Assembly (NCBI RefSeq): GCF_020532825.1
Contig: NZ_MQTS01000069.1
Coordinates: 1-37,123 of the forward strand
Direction of reading: 5' to 3'
From: Arthrobacter sp. SO3
GTDB lineage: Bacteria; Actinomycetota; Actinomycetes; Actinomycetales; Micrococcaceae
DNA length: 37,123 nucleotides
The notes beneath the pieces were generated by a model that saw only the letters and a list, made by a program, of their open reading frames with translations, was not told the origin of the DNA and did no database searches. Below, in pieces: positions 1 through 8,115 of this stretch. Position numbers and translations under genes: made by a program. Every line of letters starts with the position of its first letter. Positions within the stretch are counted from its first letter, which is position 1.

Positions 1-55
1 GGCGGGCACCGTATCCCCTCGCATGGGCTGGGGGCGGGCACCATATCCCCTCGCA
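1..55. repeat. two-copy 23-bp direct repeat
   Basis: A 23-base unit beginning GGCGGGCACC and ending CCCCTCGCA occurs at 1-23 and again at 33-55, with one mismatch (G to A at the 11th base) and a 32-base period. It lies upstream of the small gene at 110. It may continue leftwards beyond the window edge. Function unknown. Confidence 0.6.
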
Positions 56-109
56 GCGCGTCATGTTCCACCCCGAACCGCACATCGAGAAGGAAGGCGG
101 CATCCTCAG

Positions 110-325
110 ATGCACATTAAGGACCATTGGGACCGTCTGGACCCTGCCACGCGGAAGTGGCTCATTGACAACCCCGGCTGCCAGATCCTTCCCAGGACCA
201 TCACCGCAGTTGTCGCTAAGACGGCGGGCGAGGACATTGCCAGCGGGCAGCACGGCGAGACGGTCCTGTCCCAGGAGGACCATGAGTTCATCCGTTCGAA
301 GGCGACCGAAGTTTCAAACGTCTGA
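110..325 (+). CDS. small hypothetical protein, 71 aa
   Basis: A short acidic-basic soluble protein beginning MHIKDHWDRLDPATRKWLID, with no signal peptide, membrane segment or motif I recognise. The start at 110 is chosen because an AAGGAAGG Shine-Dalgarno-like stretch lies about 12 bases upstream; the frame stays open further left, but that part reads like non-coding sequence. The composition (balanced charged residues, helical pattern) looks like a real protein rather than a shadow. It converges on the monooxygenase-hydrolase gene, with its stop about 40 bases from that gene's end. Function unknown. Confidence 0.6.
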   Translation: MHIKDHWDRLDPATRKWLIDNPGCQILPRTITAVVAKTAGEDIASGQHGETVLSQEDHEFIRSKATEVSNV

Positions 326-364
326 ACCACCCAGTCATCGTGGAGTGACACGAAGGGCACACCT

Positions 365-2779
365 CTATGCCAGGGGTGCGCCTGCCGCGTGGCGGCCCGC
401 CATGACTCGGGACAGAAACTCCTCCACAACCGCGGCGAACTCATCAGGCCGTTCGATCTGCGGCATGTGCCCCGTCTTCGAGAAGACGTGCGACTCGGCG
501 CGGGGCAGCGCCGCGGTCGCCGACTCGAGGTGGCTGAACGGGAGGATGTGGTCGTGGTCGCCCCAGACCACCAGCGTCGGAATGTCCAACTGCGCCAGGG
601 CCCCCACGAGGGACGTCCGCCATTCGGCCCTGATGCCGGCGATGGTTCCAAGGTCGCGGGCGATGTCGAGGACCGTCTGGCGGTGCGCCGCCCGCTGCGA
701 CAAAGCGAAAGCATGCTCAACCCGGGCGTCTGTCACCAGCGCTTTGTCGTAGAAGATCGACTGGACCGTGCGGCGGGAAGCCCTCTCGTCGGGACGCAAA
801 AGCAGTTCCCCGAGCGGTCGGACCGTGAGCAGGCGCAGCACCAGTGCAACCTCTGTGCCGAATCCGGCGCTGTCGGCAAGAACGAGGGCTGAGACGCGGT
901 GCTGATGGTCGGCAGCGAACTTCATGGCGAGGGCGCCCCCGAGGGAATTGCCGATCACGGGTAGCGGCTCGTGCACCCCGAGGGCGTCGAGGAAGGCGGG
1001 CAGGGCGCCGGCGAGCCTCGCCAGCGTCGCCGGCCCGGGGACCCCCTCGGAGTAGGCGAAGCCGGGCAGGTCCACGCTGTACACGGTGTGGCGTGCCGCG
1101 AGCCGCTGGTGCTGTTCGCTCCAGTCATCGAGGCTCTGGCCGATGCCGTGCAGCAGAAGCACCGGGTCCCCTGCACCGGTCTTCCGATAGCGCAAGCGGG
1201 TGCCCGCGGCGGTGATGTATCCAGTTCCGGGGAGCATGAGGGGATCCTGGGGCGCCGGGGTTCTCCGTCCCGGCGCAGCCACCTGTTGCCCGCGCCGGCC
1301 GAAACGAACATGGTCCGTCAGTCTGCCGGCCCTGAGCAGGGCGAAGTCGCGCACATAGTTCTGGTGCAGACGCCATGGCGAGCCGGTGCCCTGCCGGGGA
1401 AGATCTGCGGCGTCGCGAAGAATGTAACCGGCCATCAGGTCGATCAGGGACGTCAGCTCAGCGTTTGCGACGTCGGCGGGCGCCTTGGGCGCAACCCATT
1501 GCAGGTTCCGGCGGTCGAGGTACGTCAGCAGCCTGCAGATATAGCCTGCGACCAGATCCGCTTTTAGTGTCCAGGAGGCGTTGGTGTAACCGACGGTGAG
1601 CGCGAAATTGGGAACGCCGTCGAGCATCATGCCCTTGTAGGTCAGGGTGTTGCCCACGTCCACGCGCTCGCCGTCGACGGTGAGGGTGATGCCGCCAATG
1701 ACGAGCAGGTTCAGTCCTGTCGCCGTGACAATCACGTCGGCCGGGATCGATCCCCCCGAAACCAGGTCAATGCCGTCCGGGGTGATCCGCGAGATCGTGT
1801 CGGTCACGATGTCGGCAGTGCCTGCGCTGATGGCGCGGTAGAGGTCGCCGTTGGGGATCGCGCAGAGCCGCTGGTCCCATGGCTCATAGGACGGGGCCAG
1901 GTGCGTGTCCACCGCAAAGCCCGCCGGCAGCTTGGCGAGGGCTGACTTGCGGAGGATTGCCTTCATCGTCTCCGGCCGGCGCCGGCTGAGCTGGTACGTC
2001 AGCATGGAAAAGAGAATGTTCTTGGCCCGTACGACGTCGTAGGCCAGTTGCGCGGGCAGCTTGCCCCGGAGCCGGTCGGCCAGGTGGTCCCGGGACGGCA
2101 CGGGGGCGATGTAGGTGGGGGAGCGCTGCAGCATGGTGACCTTGGCGGCCGACTTCGCCATCGACGGCACGAGCGTCACCGCGGTGGCGCCGCTGCCAAT
2201 GATCACCACCTGCTTGCCGTCGTACTCGAGATCAGCGGGCCAGTGCTGCGGGTGCACGATCGATCCGGCGAAGGTATCGGCGCCCTCGATGGCCGGACTA
2301 AAGCCTTCGTCATAGCGGTAATAGCCCGAGCAGACCGACAGGAACGAGCAGGTGAACGTGACCGTTTCAGTGCTCGACGCCGGACCGTCGTGCCGGTATT
2401 CGCCGCCGGACGTGCGGACGGCCATGACCGTCCACAGCGCGGTTTCGCTGGACCACTCGGCCGAGACCACCCGGTGGTTCAGCCGGATCCGGGATGCGAG
2501 GCCCTCATCCGCCACCGTCGCCTCGATGTAGTCGCGGATCGAATCGCCATCGGCGATGGCCTTGGCGCCGGCCCAGGGCCTGAAGGAGTAGCCGAGCGTG
2601 TACATGTCGCTGTCGGAGCGGATGCCCGGGTATCTGAAAAGATCCCAGGTGCCTCCCACCGCACCGCGCGACTCAAGAATCGTGAAGGTCTTTCCGGGTA
2701 CGTCGCGTTTCAACCGGCTCGCGAAACCTATGCCGCTCAGCCCGGCTCCGACAACTAACACATCCACGTGTTCTCTCAT
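365..2779 (-). CDS. ethA: EthA-like Baeyer-Villiger monooxygenase fused to an alpha/beta hydrolase
   Basis: This 804-residue protein joins two enzymes. Residues 1 to about 500 form a class B flavoprotein monooxygenase: FAD site VVGAGLSG near residues 9-16, the Baeyer-Villiger fingerprint FxGxxxHxxxW starting at residue 170, and an NADPH site IIGSGATA near 195. The sequence closely resembles mycobacterial EthA (GGTWDLFRYPGIRSDSDMYT block, NPWDQRLC-type block). After a Pro/Gln-rich linker, residues about 515-804 are an alpha/beta hydrolase with LLLHG oxyanion strand, nucleophile S612 in GNSLGG, acid D741 or D743, and H771. EthA itself is about 490 residues, so the hydrolase is an addition. Predicted role: insert oxygen into a ketone and cleave the resulting ester. 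It is divergent from an EthR-like repressor. The symbol rests on the N-terminal half only. Confidence 0.9.
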   Translation of the reverse strand: MREHVDVLVVGAGLSGIGFASRLKRDVPGKTFTILESRGAVGGTWDLFRYPGIRSDSDMYTLGYSFRPWAGAKAIADGDSIRDYIEATVADEGLASRIRLNHRVVSAEWSSETALWTVMAVRTSGGEYRHDGPASSTETVTFTCSFLSVCSGYYRYDEGFSPAIEGADTFAGSIVHPQHWPADLEYDGKQVVIIGSGATAVTLVPSMAKSAAKVTMLQRSPTYIAPVPSRDHLADRLRGKLPAQLAYDVVRAKNILFSMLTYQLSRRRPETMKAILRKSALAKLPAGFAVDTHLAPSYEPWDQRLCAIPNGDLYRAISAGTADIVTDTISRITPDGIDLVSGGSIPADVIVTATGLNLLVIGGITLTVDGERVDVGNTLTYKGMMLDGVPNFALTVGYTNASWTLKADLVAGYICRLLTYLDRRNLQWVAPKAPADVANAELTSLIDLMAGYILRDAADLPRQGTGSPWRLHQNYVRDFALLRAGRLTDHVRFGRRGQQVAAPGRRTPAPQDPLMLPGTGYITAAGTRLRYRKTGAGDPVLLLHGIGQSLDDWSEQHQRLAARHTVYSVDLPGFAYSEGVPGPATLARLAGALPAFLDALGVHEPLPVIGNSLGGALAMKFAADHQHRVSALVLADSAGFGTEVALVLRLLTVRPLGELLLRPDERASRRTVQSIFYDKALVTDARVEHAFALSQRAAHRQTVLDIARDLGTIAGIRAEWRTSLVGALAQLDIPTLVVWGDHDHILPFSHLESATAALPRAESHVFSKTGHMPQIERPDEFAAVVEEFLSRVMAGRHAAGAPLA

Positions 2780-2848
2780 GAAGCCAAACTATCGACTTAA
2801 AGTTGACAGAGTCAACACGGTGTTGAAAACGCGGGATAGGATGGGCGC
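2780..2848. promoter_or_regulatory. ethA/ethR divergent promoter and probable EthR operator
   Basis: The 69-base spacer contains overlapping palindromes: GTTGACAGAGTCAAC (2802-2816, 6-bp arms) and TCAACACGGTGTTGA (2812-2826, 7-bp arms around one base). Three half-sites therefore share sequence, as expected for cooperative TetR dimers; mycobacterial ethA/ethR is controlled from a similar short spacer. On the minus strand TTGACT, 17 bases and ATAGTT suggest an ethA promoter whose start would fall close to the ATG, so the transcript may be leaderless. TAGGAT at 2837-2842, seven bases before the ethR ATG, is a candidate -10 for the other direction. Confidence 0.65.
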
Positions 2849-3481
2849 ATGGTTCAACGAGGAAGACGTACCGCAAAGGTCTCGGGGGATGAGCGCCAGG
2901 ACGCAATCCTGGTCACAGCCGAGGCGCTCCTCGGCGGGCGCGCCTTCGACGACATCTCGATCGAGGATCTGGCCCGTGGCGCCGGGATCTCGCGCCCCAC
3001 CTTCTACTTCTACTTCTCGTCCAAAGACGAGGTGCTGCTGGCCCTTCTGGACCGTGTCATCACCGAGGTGGAACACCGGGTGGGCGAGCTGCCGCGGGAT
3101 TTCGAAAGCGATCCCGCCGGAGCGTGGACTCGTTCTATAGCCATGTTCGTCGAGGTGTTCACGTCCCACCGGGGCGTCGCCACCGCGGCGATCGCGGCGA
3201 AAGCCCGCAATGATGAGGTGCGGGCCCTCTGGTCCAAGTCGATGCAGTCCTGGGCCGACTTCTCGACCGAGGTTATCCAGTCTGAGCAAGCTAGAGGAGC
3301 CGCGCCCGGCGGCATCGACGCCCACGACCTCGCAGTCAGCCTCAACCTGATGAACGAGCGGGTCATCACCGCGGTCCTCAACCAGGAGAGTCCCGCCATC
3401 GCGGAGTCCCGCGCGTTGGCCGTGTTATCAACCATCTGGATCCGCAGTATCTACGGTTCCGTCAACCCCGGCCGCCCGTAA
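2849..3481 (+). CDS. ethR: EthR-like TetR family repressor
   Basis: A 210-residue TetR regulator. The N-terminus RGRRTAKVSGDERQDAIL and the helix-turn-helix around residues 38-60 (IEDLARGAGISRPTFYFYF, SSKDEV) match the EthR pattern, and the C-terminal ligand domain keeps the LNLMNER block and terminal WIRSIYG typical of EthR. Divergent from the EthA-like gene, it most likely represses that gene and itself through the palindromes in the 69-base spacer. The 3-hydroxyacyl-CoA dehydrogenase gene follows 26 bases downstream on the same strand, so the two may be cotranscribed. The inducing ligand cannot be read from sequence; in mycobacteria EthR binds hydrophobic ketone-like molecules. Confidence 0.9.
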   Translation: MVQRGRRTAKVSGDERQDAILVTAEALLGGRAFDDISIEDLARGAGISRPTFYFYFSSKDEVLLALLDRVITEVEHRVGELPRDFESDPAGAWTRSIAMFVEVFTSHRGVATAAIAAKARNDEVRALWSKSMQSWADFSTEVIQSEQARGAAPGGIDAHDLAVSLNLMNERVITAVLNQESPAIAESRALAVLSTIWIRSIYGSVNPGRP

Positions 3482-3507
3482 CCCCCACGTCAAAAGGAAC
3501 ACCTCGA

Positions 3508-4365
3508 ATGCCCGAAATCAAGACGCTGACCGTGCTCGGTACCGGAGTGCTCGGATCGCAGATCGCCTACCAGGCCGCCTTCCACGGATTCGCCGTTACG
3601 GCCTATGACCTCGACGACGAAGCCCTCGAAAAGGCCCGGGCCCGCTTCGCGCACCTCGCCGGCATCTATCGGGCGCAGAAGGTTGCCGGCGTCGAGGAGG
3701 GCCAAGCCGAGGCAGCCCTTGCCAACCTCCGCCTCACCGCTGACCTCGGGACCGCCGTCGCCAACGCAGACCTCGTGATCGAGGCAGTTCCCGAACGGAT
3801 CGAGCTTAAGCGGGACCTTTACCGCAAGATAGCGGATCTCGCCCCCGCGAAGACCATCTTCGCCACGAACTCCTCAACGCTGCTGCCCAGCGACCTCAAA
3901 GATTTCACCGGCCGCCCCGACCACTTCCTGGCCATCCATTACGCCAACAACATCTGGGTGCAAAACATCGCCGAGGTGATGGGGACCGCCGAAACCGATC
4001 CGGCGGTGTTCGACGCCGTCGTCGACTTCGCCCGGAACAGCGGGCTGGAGCCGATCGAGATCAAAAAGGAGAAAGCCGGCTACGTCCTGAACTCGCTTCT
4101 GGTCCCTCTCCTGAACGCGGCCGCCGGCCTGCTGCTGCAGGGCATAGCCAGCCCGGAAACGATCGACAAAACCTGGCGCATTGCCACCGGAGCGCCGAGC
4201 GGACCGTTCCAGATCTACGACGTCGTTGGACTGGGAACCGCGTACAACATCGCCGCGTCCTCCCCGGACGCCGGGTCGCAGGCGTTCGCCAAGTACCTGA
4301 AGGACAACTACATCGACAAGGGCAAACTCGGCATCTCCACGGGCGAAGGCTTCTACACCTACTGA
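3508..4365 (+). CDS. 3-hydroxyacyl-CoA dehydrogenase
   Basis: A 285-residue NAD-dependent 3-hydroxyacyl-CoA dehydrogenase. It opens with the Rossmann fingerprint VLGTGVLGSQIA (residues 8-19), has an acidic NAD-ribose position at YDLDD, then the family blocks ADLVIEAVPE, FATNSSTLLPS (catalytic Ser region), the catalytic His in AIHYANNIW, and YVLNSLLVPLLNAA (catalytic Asn). It ends with the helical 3HCDH C-terminal domain and GEGFYTY. An AAAAGGAA ribosome site precedes the ATG. It lies 26 bases after ethR. Because the divergent enzyme can generate acids from ketones, a beta-oxidation enzyme here makes pathway sense, though the cotranscription is inferred. Confidence 0.88.
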   Translation: MPEIKTLTVLGTGVLGSQIAYQAAFHGFAVTAYDLDDEALEKARARFAHLAGIYRAQKVAGVEEGQAEAALANLRLTADLGTAVANADLVIEAVPERIELKRDLYRKIADLAPAKTIFATNSSTLLPSDLKDFTGRPDHFLAIHYANNIWVQNIAEVMGTAETDPAVFDAVVDFARNSGLEPIEIKKEKAGYVLNSLLVPLLNAAAGLLLQGIASPETIDKTWRIATGAPSGPFQIYDVVGLGTAYNIAASSPDAGSQAFAKYLKDNYIDKGKLGISTGEGFYTY

Positions 4366-4397
4366 GTCCGCCCGGCGACTCCCCGCGGCGCCGCACC

Positions 4398-6560
4398 TCA
4401 CGGAGCCGGCGGTGCAGGCTTGGTCATGGACTCGGGCGGTGGAGCGAATGGCGCGGCCGGGTAGAGCCCGGCGACCTCGAGCATGTAGTTCGCCCACTGC
4501 GGGCCGGCGAGCATGTAGCCGTCAATGTTCTTGTAGAACTTGCCGTTGATGGTGACGTTCTGGCCCGGCCGTTTCTGGCCTTCCAGCGTGTCCCCGAAGA
4601 AGGACGCGGTAGCAAGGCCGCTGGTGTAGCCGACCACCCAGGTGGCGCCGTTGGTGTTGGAAGTGCCGGTCTTGGCTGCGGCCGGGACCTGATTCTGGAC
4701 CTTGGGTTCGATGTAGATTCCGGACCCCTTTTTCAGCACGTCCTGAAGCACAGAGTTCACGCCGCGGGCCACCTCGGGCTTGACCGCGCTGCGGCAGTCG
4801 CTGGTCTCGGCCGGAAGCTTCCGTCCTGACGCGTCGGTCACGTCCGCGATGGCGATTGGGGCACAATACTTGCCCTCAGCGGCGAACGTCGCAAATGCAT
4901 TGGCCAGGTGGAGCGGCGCCACACCAATGGCGCCCAGCAGGTTGCCCAGCTGGTGCATGTTCACCGGGGCGTTGTCCACGCCGCTGTGAAGGCCCACGGC
5001 ATCCACCATTCTCTGGATGCCGCAGAAGTCCAGTTCTGCGGCCTCAGCGAAGGTCGCCGTGTTGATGGAGTTGTAGAGCCCGTAATTGACGGGCATCTTG
5101 CGGTAGTAGCCCTCGTCGTTGTTCTGGAGATCGTCCGTGGCGCCGAGGGACTTTTGGGCCGTGTCGTAGGCTCCCAGGACCTTTCCACAGCTGGACTTCC
5201 ATGGGAAGTCCAGGGGATAAGTCCGCCGGCCGGCGTCCACCTCGGCGACCATGGACTTGCCTTCGTTGAGCCATTCCGCGAAGGTGAACGGCTTCATCGT
5301 GGACCCCGGCTGGAAGCCGCCGGCGCCGTTCAGATCGTTGCCACTGGCGTCCTTGGCGTCCACATTGAAGTTCAGCTGGGTGTCGAACTTCCCGGGTTCG
5401 GGAAGAAACACGGTGTTTTGCGCCATCGCCAGGATCTTCCCCGTGCCCGGCCCGATAGAGACCAGCGAGGCGCCCCACTTGTCCGGGTTGGCCCCGGCGG
5501 TGGCGTCGACCTGCGCCTGCGCGGCCGCCTGCAGCCGGCTGTCCAGCGTGGTGGTGATGGTCAGGCCCCCGCGGTACAGCTTTTTCTCGCGATCAGGGGC
5601 GTCGACGCCGTACGCCGGGTTGTTGAGGATCAGATGCGAAACGTAGTCGCAAAAGTACGGTGCCATGTCAGCCGCAGAGCACCCCTGCTTTGCGGGCGTG
5701 ATCTTCAGATCGACACCGCTGGCGACGGCGGCGTCATGATCGGCTTGGAGGATCTTCCCCTCGCTGAGCATTTTGTCCAGGACCTGGTCACGTCGCTTGA
5801 TGGAGTTTTCCGGATGGGCGGTGGGATCGTAAAAGCTGGGGCTGTTGACCAGACCGGCGAGCAGTGCGGCCTGCGGCAGGGTGAGGTCCTTTGCGGAGGT
5901 ACTGAAGAAATGCCGGGCTGCGGCCTCAATGCCATACGCGTCCCGGTTGAAGAACACGATATTGAGATAGCCCTCCAGGATCTGGTCCTTGGAGTACTTC
6001 TTTTCCAGCTCGAGGGCGAGCTTCATCTCCCGCACTTTGTCGCCGATGCTTTTCTGCCCGCTGAGGACCACCTGATCGCCCCTGTCCGCCGACACCAGGG
6101 ACTCATTGACCACGTTCGTTACGTACTGCTGGGTCAGCGTGGATGCGCCTTGTCTGCTGCCGCCGGTCAGGTTGGCGGTGAGCGCCCGGAGAATCCCCAG
6201 CGGGTCGACACCGGCGTGCTTGTAGAAACGGCTGTCCTCGATGGCGACAATCGCGTCCCTGATGTAGGGGGACATCTGGTCCAGCGGGATCTTCACGCGG
6301 TTCTCCGCGAAGAAGGTGGCGATCGGCTTCCCGTCCGCGCTCAGCACCTTGGTTGACTGCGACGGCGGATCAACCACCAGCTCAGCGGGGAGGTTGTTGA
6401 AGAAGATGATTGACCTGCTGACGGCAACGCCGGCGGCAGCGACCCCAGGGGCCGCGAGGCTGGCGACCAGAACGCCGCAGATCACGCTCAGTGTTAAGAA
6501 TCCGAGGACCCTCCAAAGGGCCGCGGCCAGACGAGATCCGACTCGTTTCTTCGGCGCCAT
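4398..6560 (-). CDS. class A penicillin-binding protein (copy 1)
   Basis: A bifunctional peptidoglycan synthase of 720 residues. After a cytoplasmic basic start, one membrane helix covers about residues 18-47. The GT51 glycosyltransferase domain has the catalytic glutamate in AIEDSRFYKH (E108) and RQGASTLTQQ (136-145). The transpeptidase domain has S420-T-M-K, S498-I-N and K630-T-G-T. There is no PASTA domain; the tail is Pro-rich. The ATG at 6560 is preferred over one 18 codons earlier because it gives the same N-terminus as the paralogue at 29142-31307. The two proteins are very similar throughout and share a 110-bp identical DNA tract. It converges with the dehydrogenase gene, 32 bases away. 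Confidence 0.93.
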   Translation of the reverse strand: MAPKKRVGSRLAAALWRVLGFLTLSVICGVLVASLAAPGVAAAGVAVSRSIIFFNNLPAELVVDPPSQSTKVLSADGKPIATFFAENRVKIPLDQMSPYIRDAIVAIEDSRFYKHAGVDPLGILRALTANLTGGSRQGASTLTQQYVTNVVNESLVSADRGDQVVLSGQKSIGDKVREMKLALELEKKYSKDQILEGYLNIVFFNRDAYGIEAAARHFFSTSAKDLTLPQAALLAGLVNSPSFYDPTAHPENSIKRRDQVLDKMLSEGKILQADHDAAVASGVDLKITPAKQGCSAADMAPYFCDYVSHLILNNPAYGVDAPDREKKLYRGGLTITTTLDSRLQAAAQAQVDATAGANPDKWGASLVSIGPGTGKILAMAQNTVFLPEPGKFDTQLNFNVDAKDASGNDLNGAGGFQPGSTMKPFTFAEWLNEGKSMVAEVDAGRRTYPLDFPWKSSCGKVLGAYDTAQKSLGATDDLQNNDEGYYRKMPVNYGLYNSINTATFAEAAELDFCGIQRMVDAVGLHSGVDNAPVNMHQLGNLLGAIGVAPLHLANAFATFAAEGKYCAPIAIADVTDASGRKLPAETSDCRSAVKPEVARGVNSVLQDVLKKGSGIYIEPKVQNQVPAAAKTGTSNTNGATWVVGYTSGLATASFFGDTLEGQKRPGQNVTINGKFYKNIDGYMLAGPQWANYMLEVAGLYPAAPFAPPPESMTKPAPPAP
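5470..5579. repeat. 110-bp tract identical to 30226-30335
   Basis: Within the PBP copy 1 gene, bases 5470-5579 are identical, base for base by eye, to 30226-30335 in PBP copy 2, in the same orientation. Flanking sequence is also highly similar but carries scattered differences. This looks like recent gene conversion or unequal retention after duplication, and it forms a direct repeat 24.8 kb apart. Confidence 0.8.
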
Positions 6561-6685
6561 GTTTAACCAGCTATCGCGCTCAAAATGTGTGATCAGAATA
6601 CGCCGGAACGGCACCGAAGGGCCAGCGGGTGAAGGGCTCGGGAGGGCACCCTCGGCGCGATGACAAGGCCCCGCCGGACAGTGCC

Positions 6686-7915
6686 CTACCTGTCAGCCAG
6701 GTACGACAGCGCGGCAAGTACGTGGGCTTGAACACCCACGGACAGGCTCGGGTCCATCACGGGGGCGAATAGGGGGGAGTGGTTCGCCGGAATGTCCTGT
6801 GCCAGCGTTCCACCGCCAGCCGCTGCCCGGTACGCCTCGGCGTCGGCTCCGCCGATGAGCCAAAAGGTGTAAGGCACGCCGAAGGCTTCCGGAATGCGGC
6901 TGAAGTCCTCGGAAGCCGTCTGCCGCTCCGCCTGGTGCACCGCGTCCGGACCGAAGTGGGCGGTGAACGCGGTCCGCACCCGCGCCGTCACGGCCGCGTC
7001 GTTGCTGGTGAGCGGGAACTGGTTGTAGTACTCGAAATCAGGGTCGCGGGGAGCACCGGCGGCGGAGCACTCGCCCCTGACGATCCGCTCGATCGCGGCG
7101 AGCACGCTGGCCCGGACCTGGTTGTCATAGGTGCGGATGTTCAACAGCAGGGTGGCACGGTCCGGAATGATGTTCGACGTCGTCCCCGCGTGCAGCGCGC
7201 CAACGGTGACGACGGCGAACTCGCCCGGTTTTACCTCCCGGGCCACGATTGACTGCAGCCGGAGCACGATCGAGGCCGCCAACACCACCGGGTCCACGGA
7301 CATGTGTGGCATTGAGCCGTGCGCGCCCTTCCCATACACAGTGATTTTGAGTGAATCCCCAGCCGAGAGGACCGGTCCTTCCGTCGTGGCGACCGTCCCC
7401 GCCGGCAGCGGCATCACGTGCTGGGCGAGGGCGACGTCGGGATGCGGCACTTTGGTGACGAGGCCGTCGTCGATCATTGCCTGGGACCCGGCACCGATCT
7501 CCTCGGCCGGCTGGAACAGCGCGATGTACGTTCCGGTCCAGGCGCCGCGTCCGTCCGCCATCAGCTTGGCGGCGCCGAGCAGCGCACTGACGTGCAGGTC
7601 GTGCCCGCAGGCGTGCATGACCCCGTTCACCGTCGACGCGTAGGGCAACCCCGTAGCTTCCGTAACGGGAAGCGCGTCCATGTCGGCGCGGGCGAGGACA
7701 GTGGGGCCATCTCCGTTTTCGAGCACACCGACGACGCCGGTGCCTCCAAGGCGGCTCACCGAATAGCCGAACGCGGCGAGCTTGCCCTCGACGGTCTTTG
7801 ACGTCCGGTGCTCTTCGAGGCTCAACTCGGGGTGCCGGTGCAAGTCGGTGTACGTTTCGCGGATCCAGCCGAGTTCGGAATCCAGGGCGGCCAAGACTGT
7901 GTCGGAACTGCTCAT
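6686..7915 (-). CDS. M20 family amidohydrolase/peptidase
   Basis: A 409-residue M20D-type metallohydrolase, the family of hippurate hydrolases, IAA-amino-acid hydrolases and related N-acyl amino acid amidohydrolases. Metal-binding and catalytic blocks are visible: DLHRHPELSLEEH at the start, ARADMDALPV, MHACGHDLH (Cys and His ligands), QPAEE (catalytic and metal Glu pair), LAQHVMPLPAG and a terminal NHSPLF His. The dimerisation domain lies in the middle (GKGAHGSMPH, DPVVLAASIV). It is cytosolic, with no signal peptide. The start at 7915 (MSSSDTV) fits the family better than an ATG 11 codons upstream. Substrate unknown. Confidence 0.9.
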   Translation of the reverse strand: MSSSDTVLAALDSELGWIRETYTDLHRHPELSLEEHRTSKTVEGKLAAFGYSVSRLGGTGVVGVLENGDGPTVLARADMDALPVTEATGLPYASTVNGVMHACGHDLHVSALLGAAKLMADGRGAWTGTYIALFQPAEEIGAGSQAMIDDGLVTKVPHPDVALAQHVMPLPAGTVATTEGPVLSAGDSLKITVYGKGAHGSMPHMSVDPVVLAASIVLRLQSIVAREVKPGEFAVVTVGALHAGTTSNIIPDRATLLLNIRTYDNQVRASVLAAIERIVRGECSAAGAPRDPDFEYYNQFPLTSNDAAVTARVRTAFTAHFGPDAVHQAERQTASEDFSRIPEAFGVPYTFWLIGGADAEAYRAAAGGGTLAQDIPANHSPLFAPVMDPSLSVGVQAHVLAALSYLADR

Positions 7916-8016
7916 GCGCGTCTCACTCTCGGAGGTCCGAAGCGCCACGGCAGTGCGGGCGCAGCTGGCAGAACCAGCTTAGACCCGGTCAGCGCCGAGC
8001 ACGTCGACGCGCGATG

Positions 8017-8034
8017 CGCACCCGTCCGGGTGCG
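8017..8034. other. perfect 8-bp stem hairpin in intergenic region
   Basis: CGCACCCG-TC-CGGGTGCG forms a perfect 8-bp stem in the spacer between the divergent M20 and lipoprotein genes. There is no T-run. It may be an RNA hairpin or a protein-binding palindrome; no assignment is possible. Confidence 0.4.
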
Positions 8035-8080
8035 TCACCCCGGCCGGGGCATCGTGGGTGATGAGGACGTCAACTAATGC

Positions 8081-8109
8081 TTCGCATCGGAGGCCCCGCG
8101 GGCTAGCAT
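8081..8109 (+). promoter_or_regulatory. candidate promoter of the META-domain lipoprotein gene
   Basis: TTCGCA at 8081-8086, a 17-base spacer and TAGCAT at 8104-8109 fit a sigma-70-like promoter. The -10 lies six bases before the ATG at 8116, so transcription would start at or next to the start codon and the message would be leaderless, which is common in actinobacteria. Confidence 0.4.
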
Positions 8110-8115
8110 GGCGGC

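Noticed and set aside
4908-6356. Long plus-strand open frame (482 codons)
   Set aside because: It is antisense to the PBP copy 1 gene, whose catalytic motifs are complete; a matching antisense frame occurs over PBP copy 2 simply because of GC-rich codon bias.
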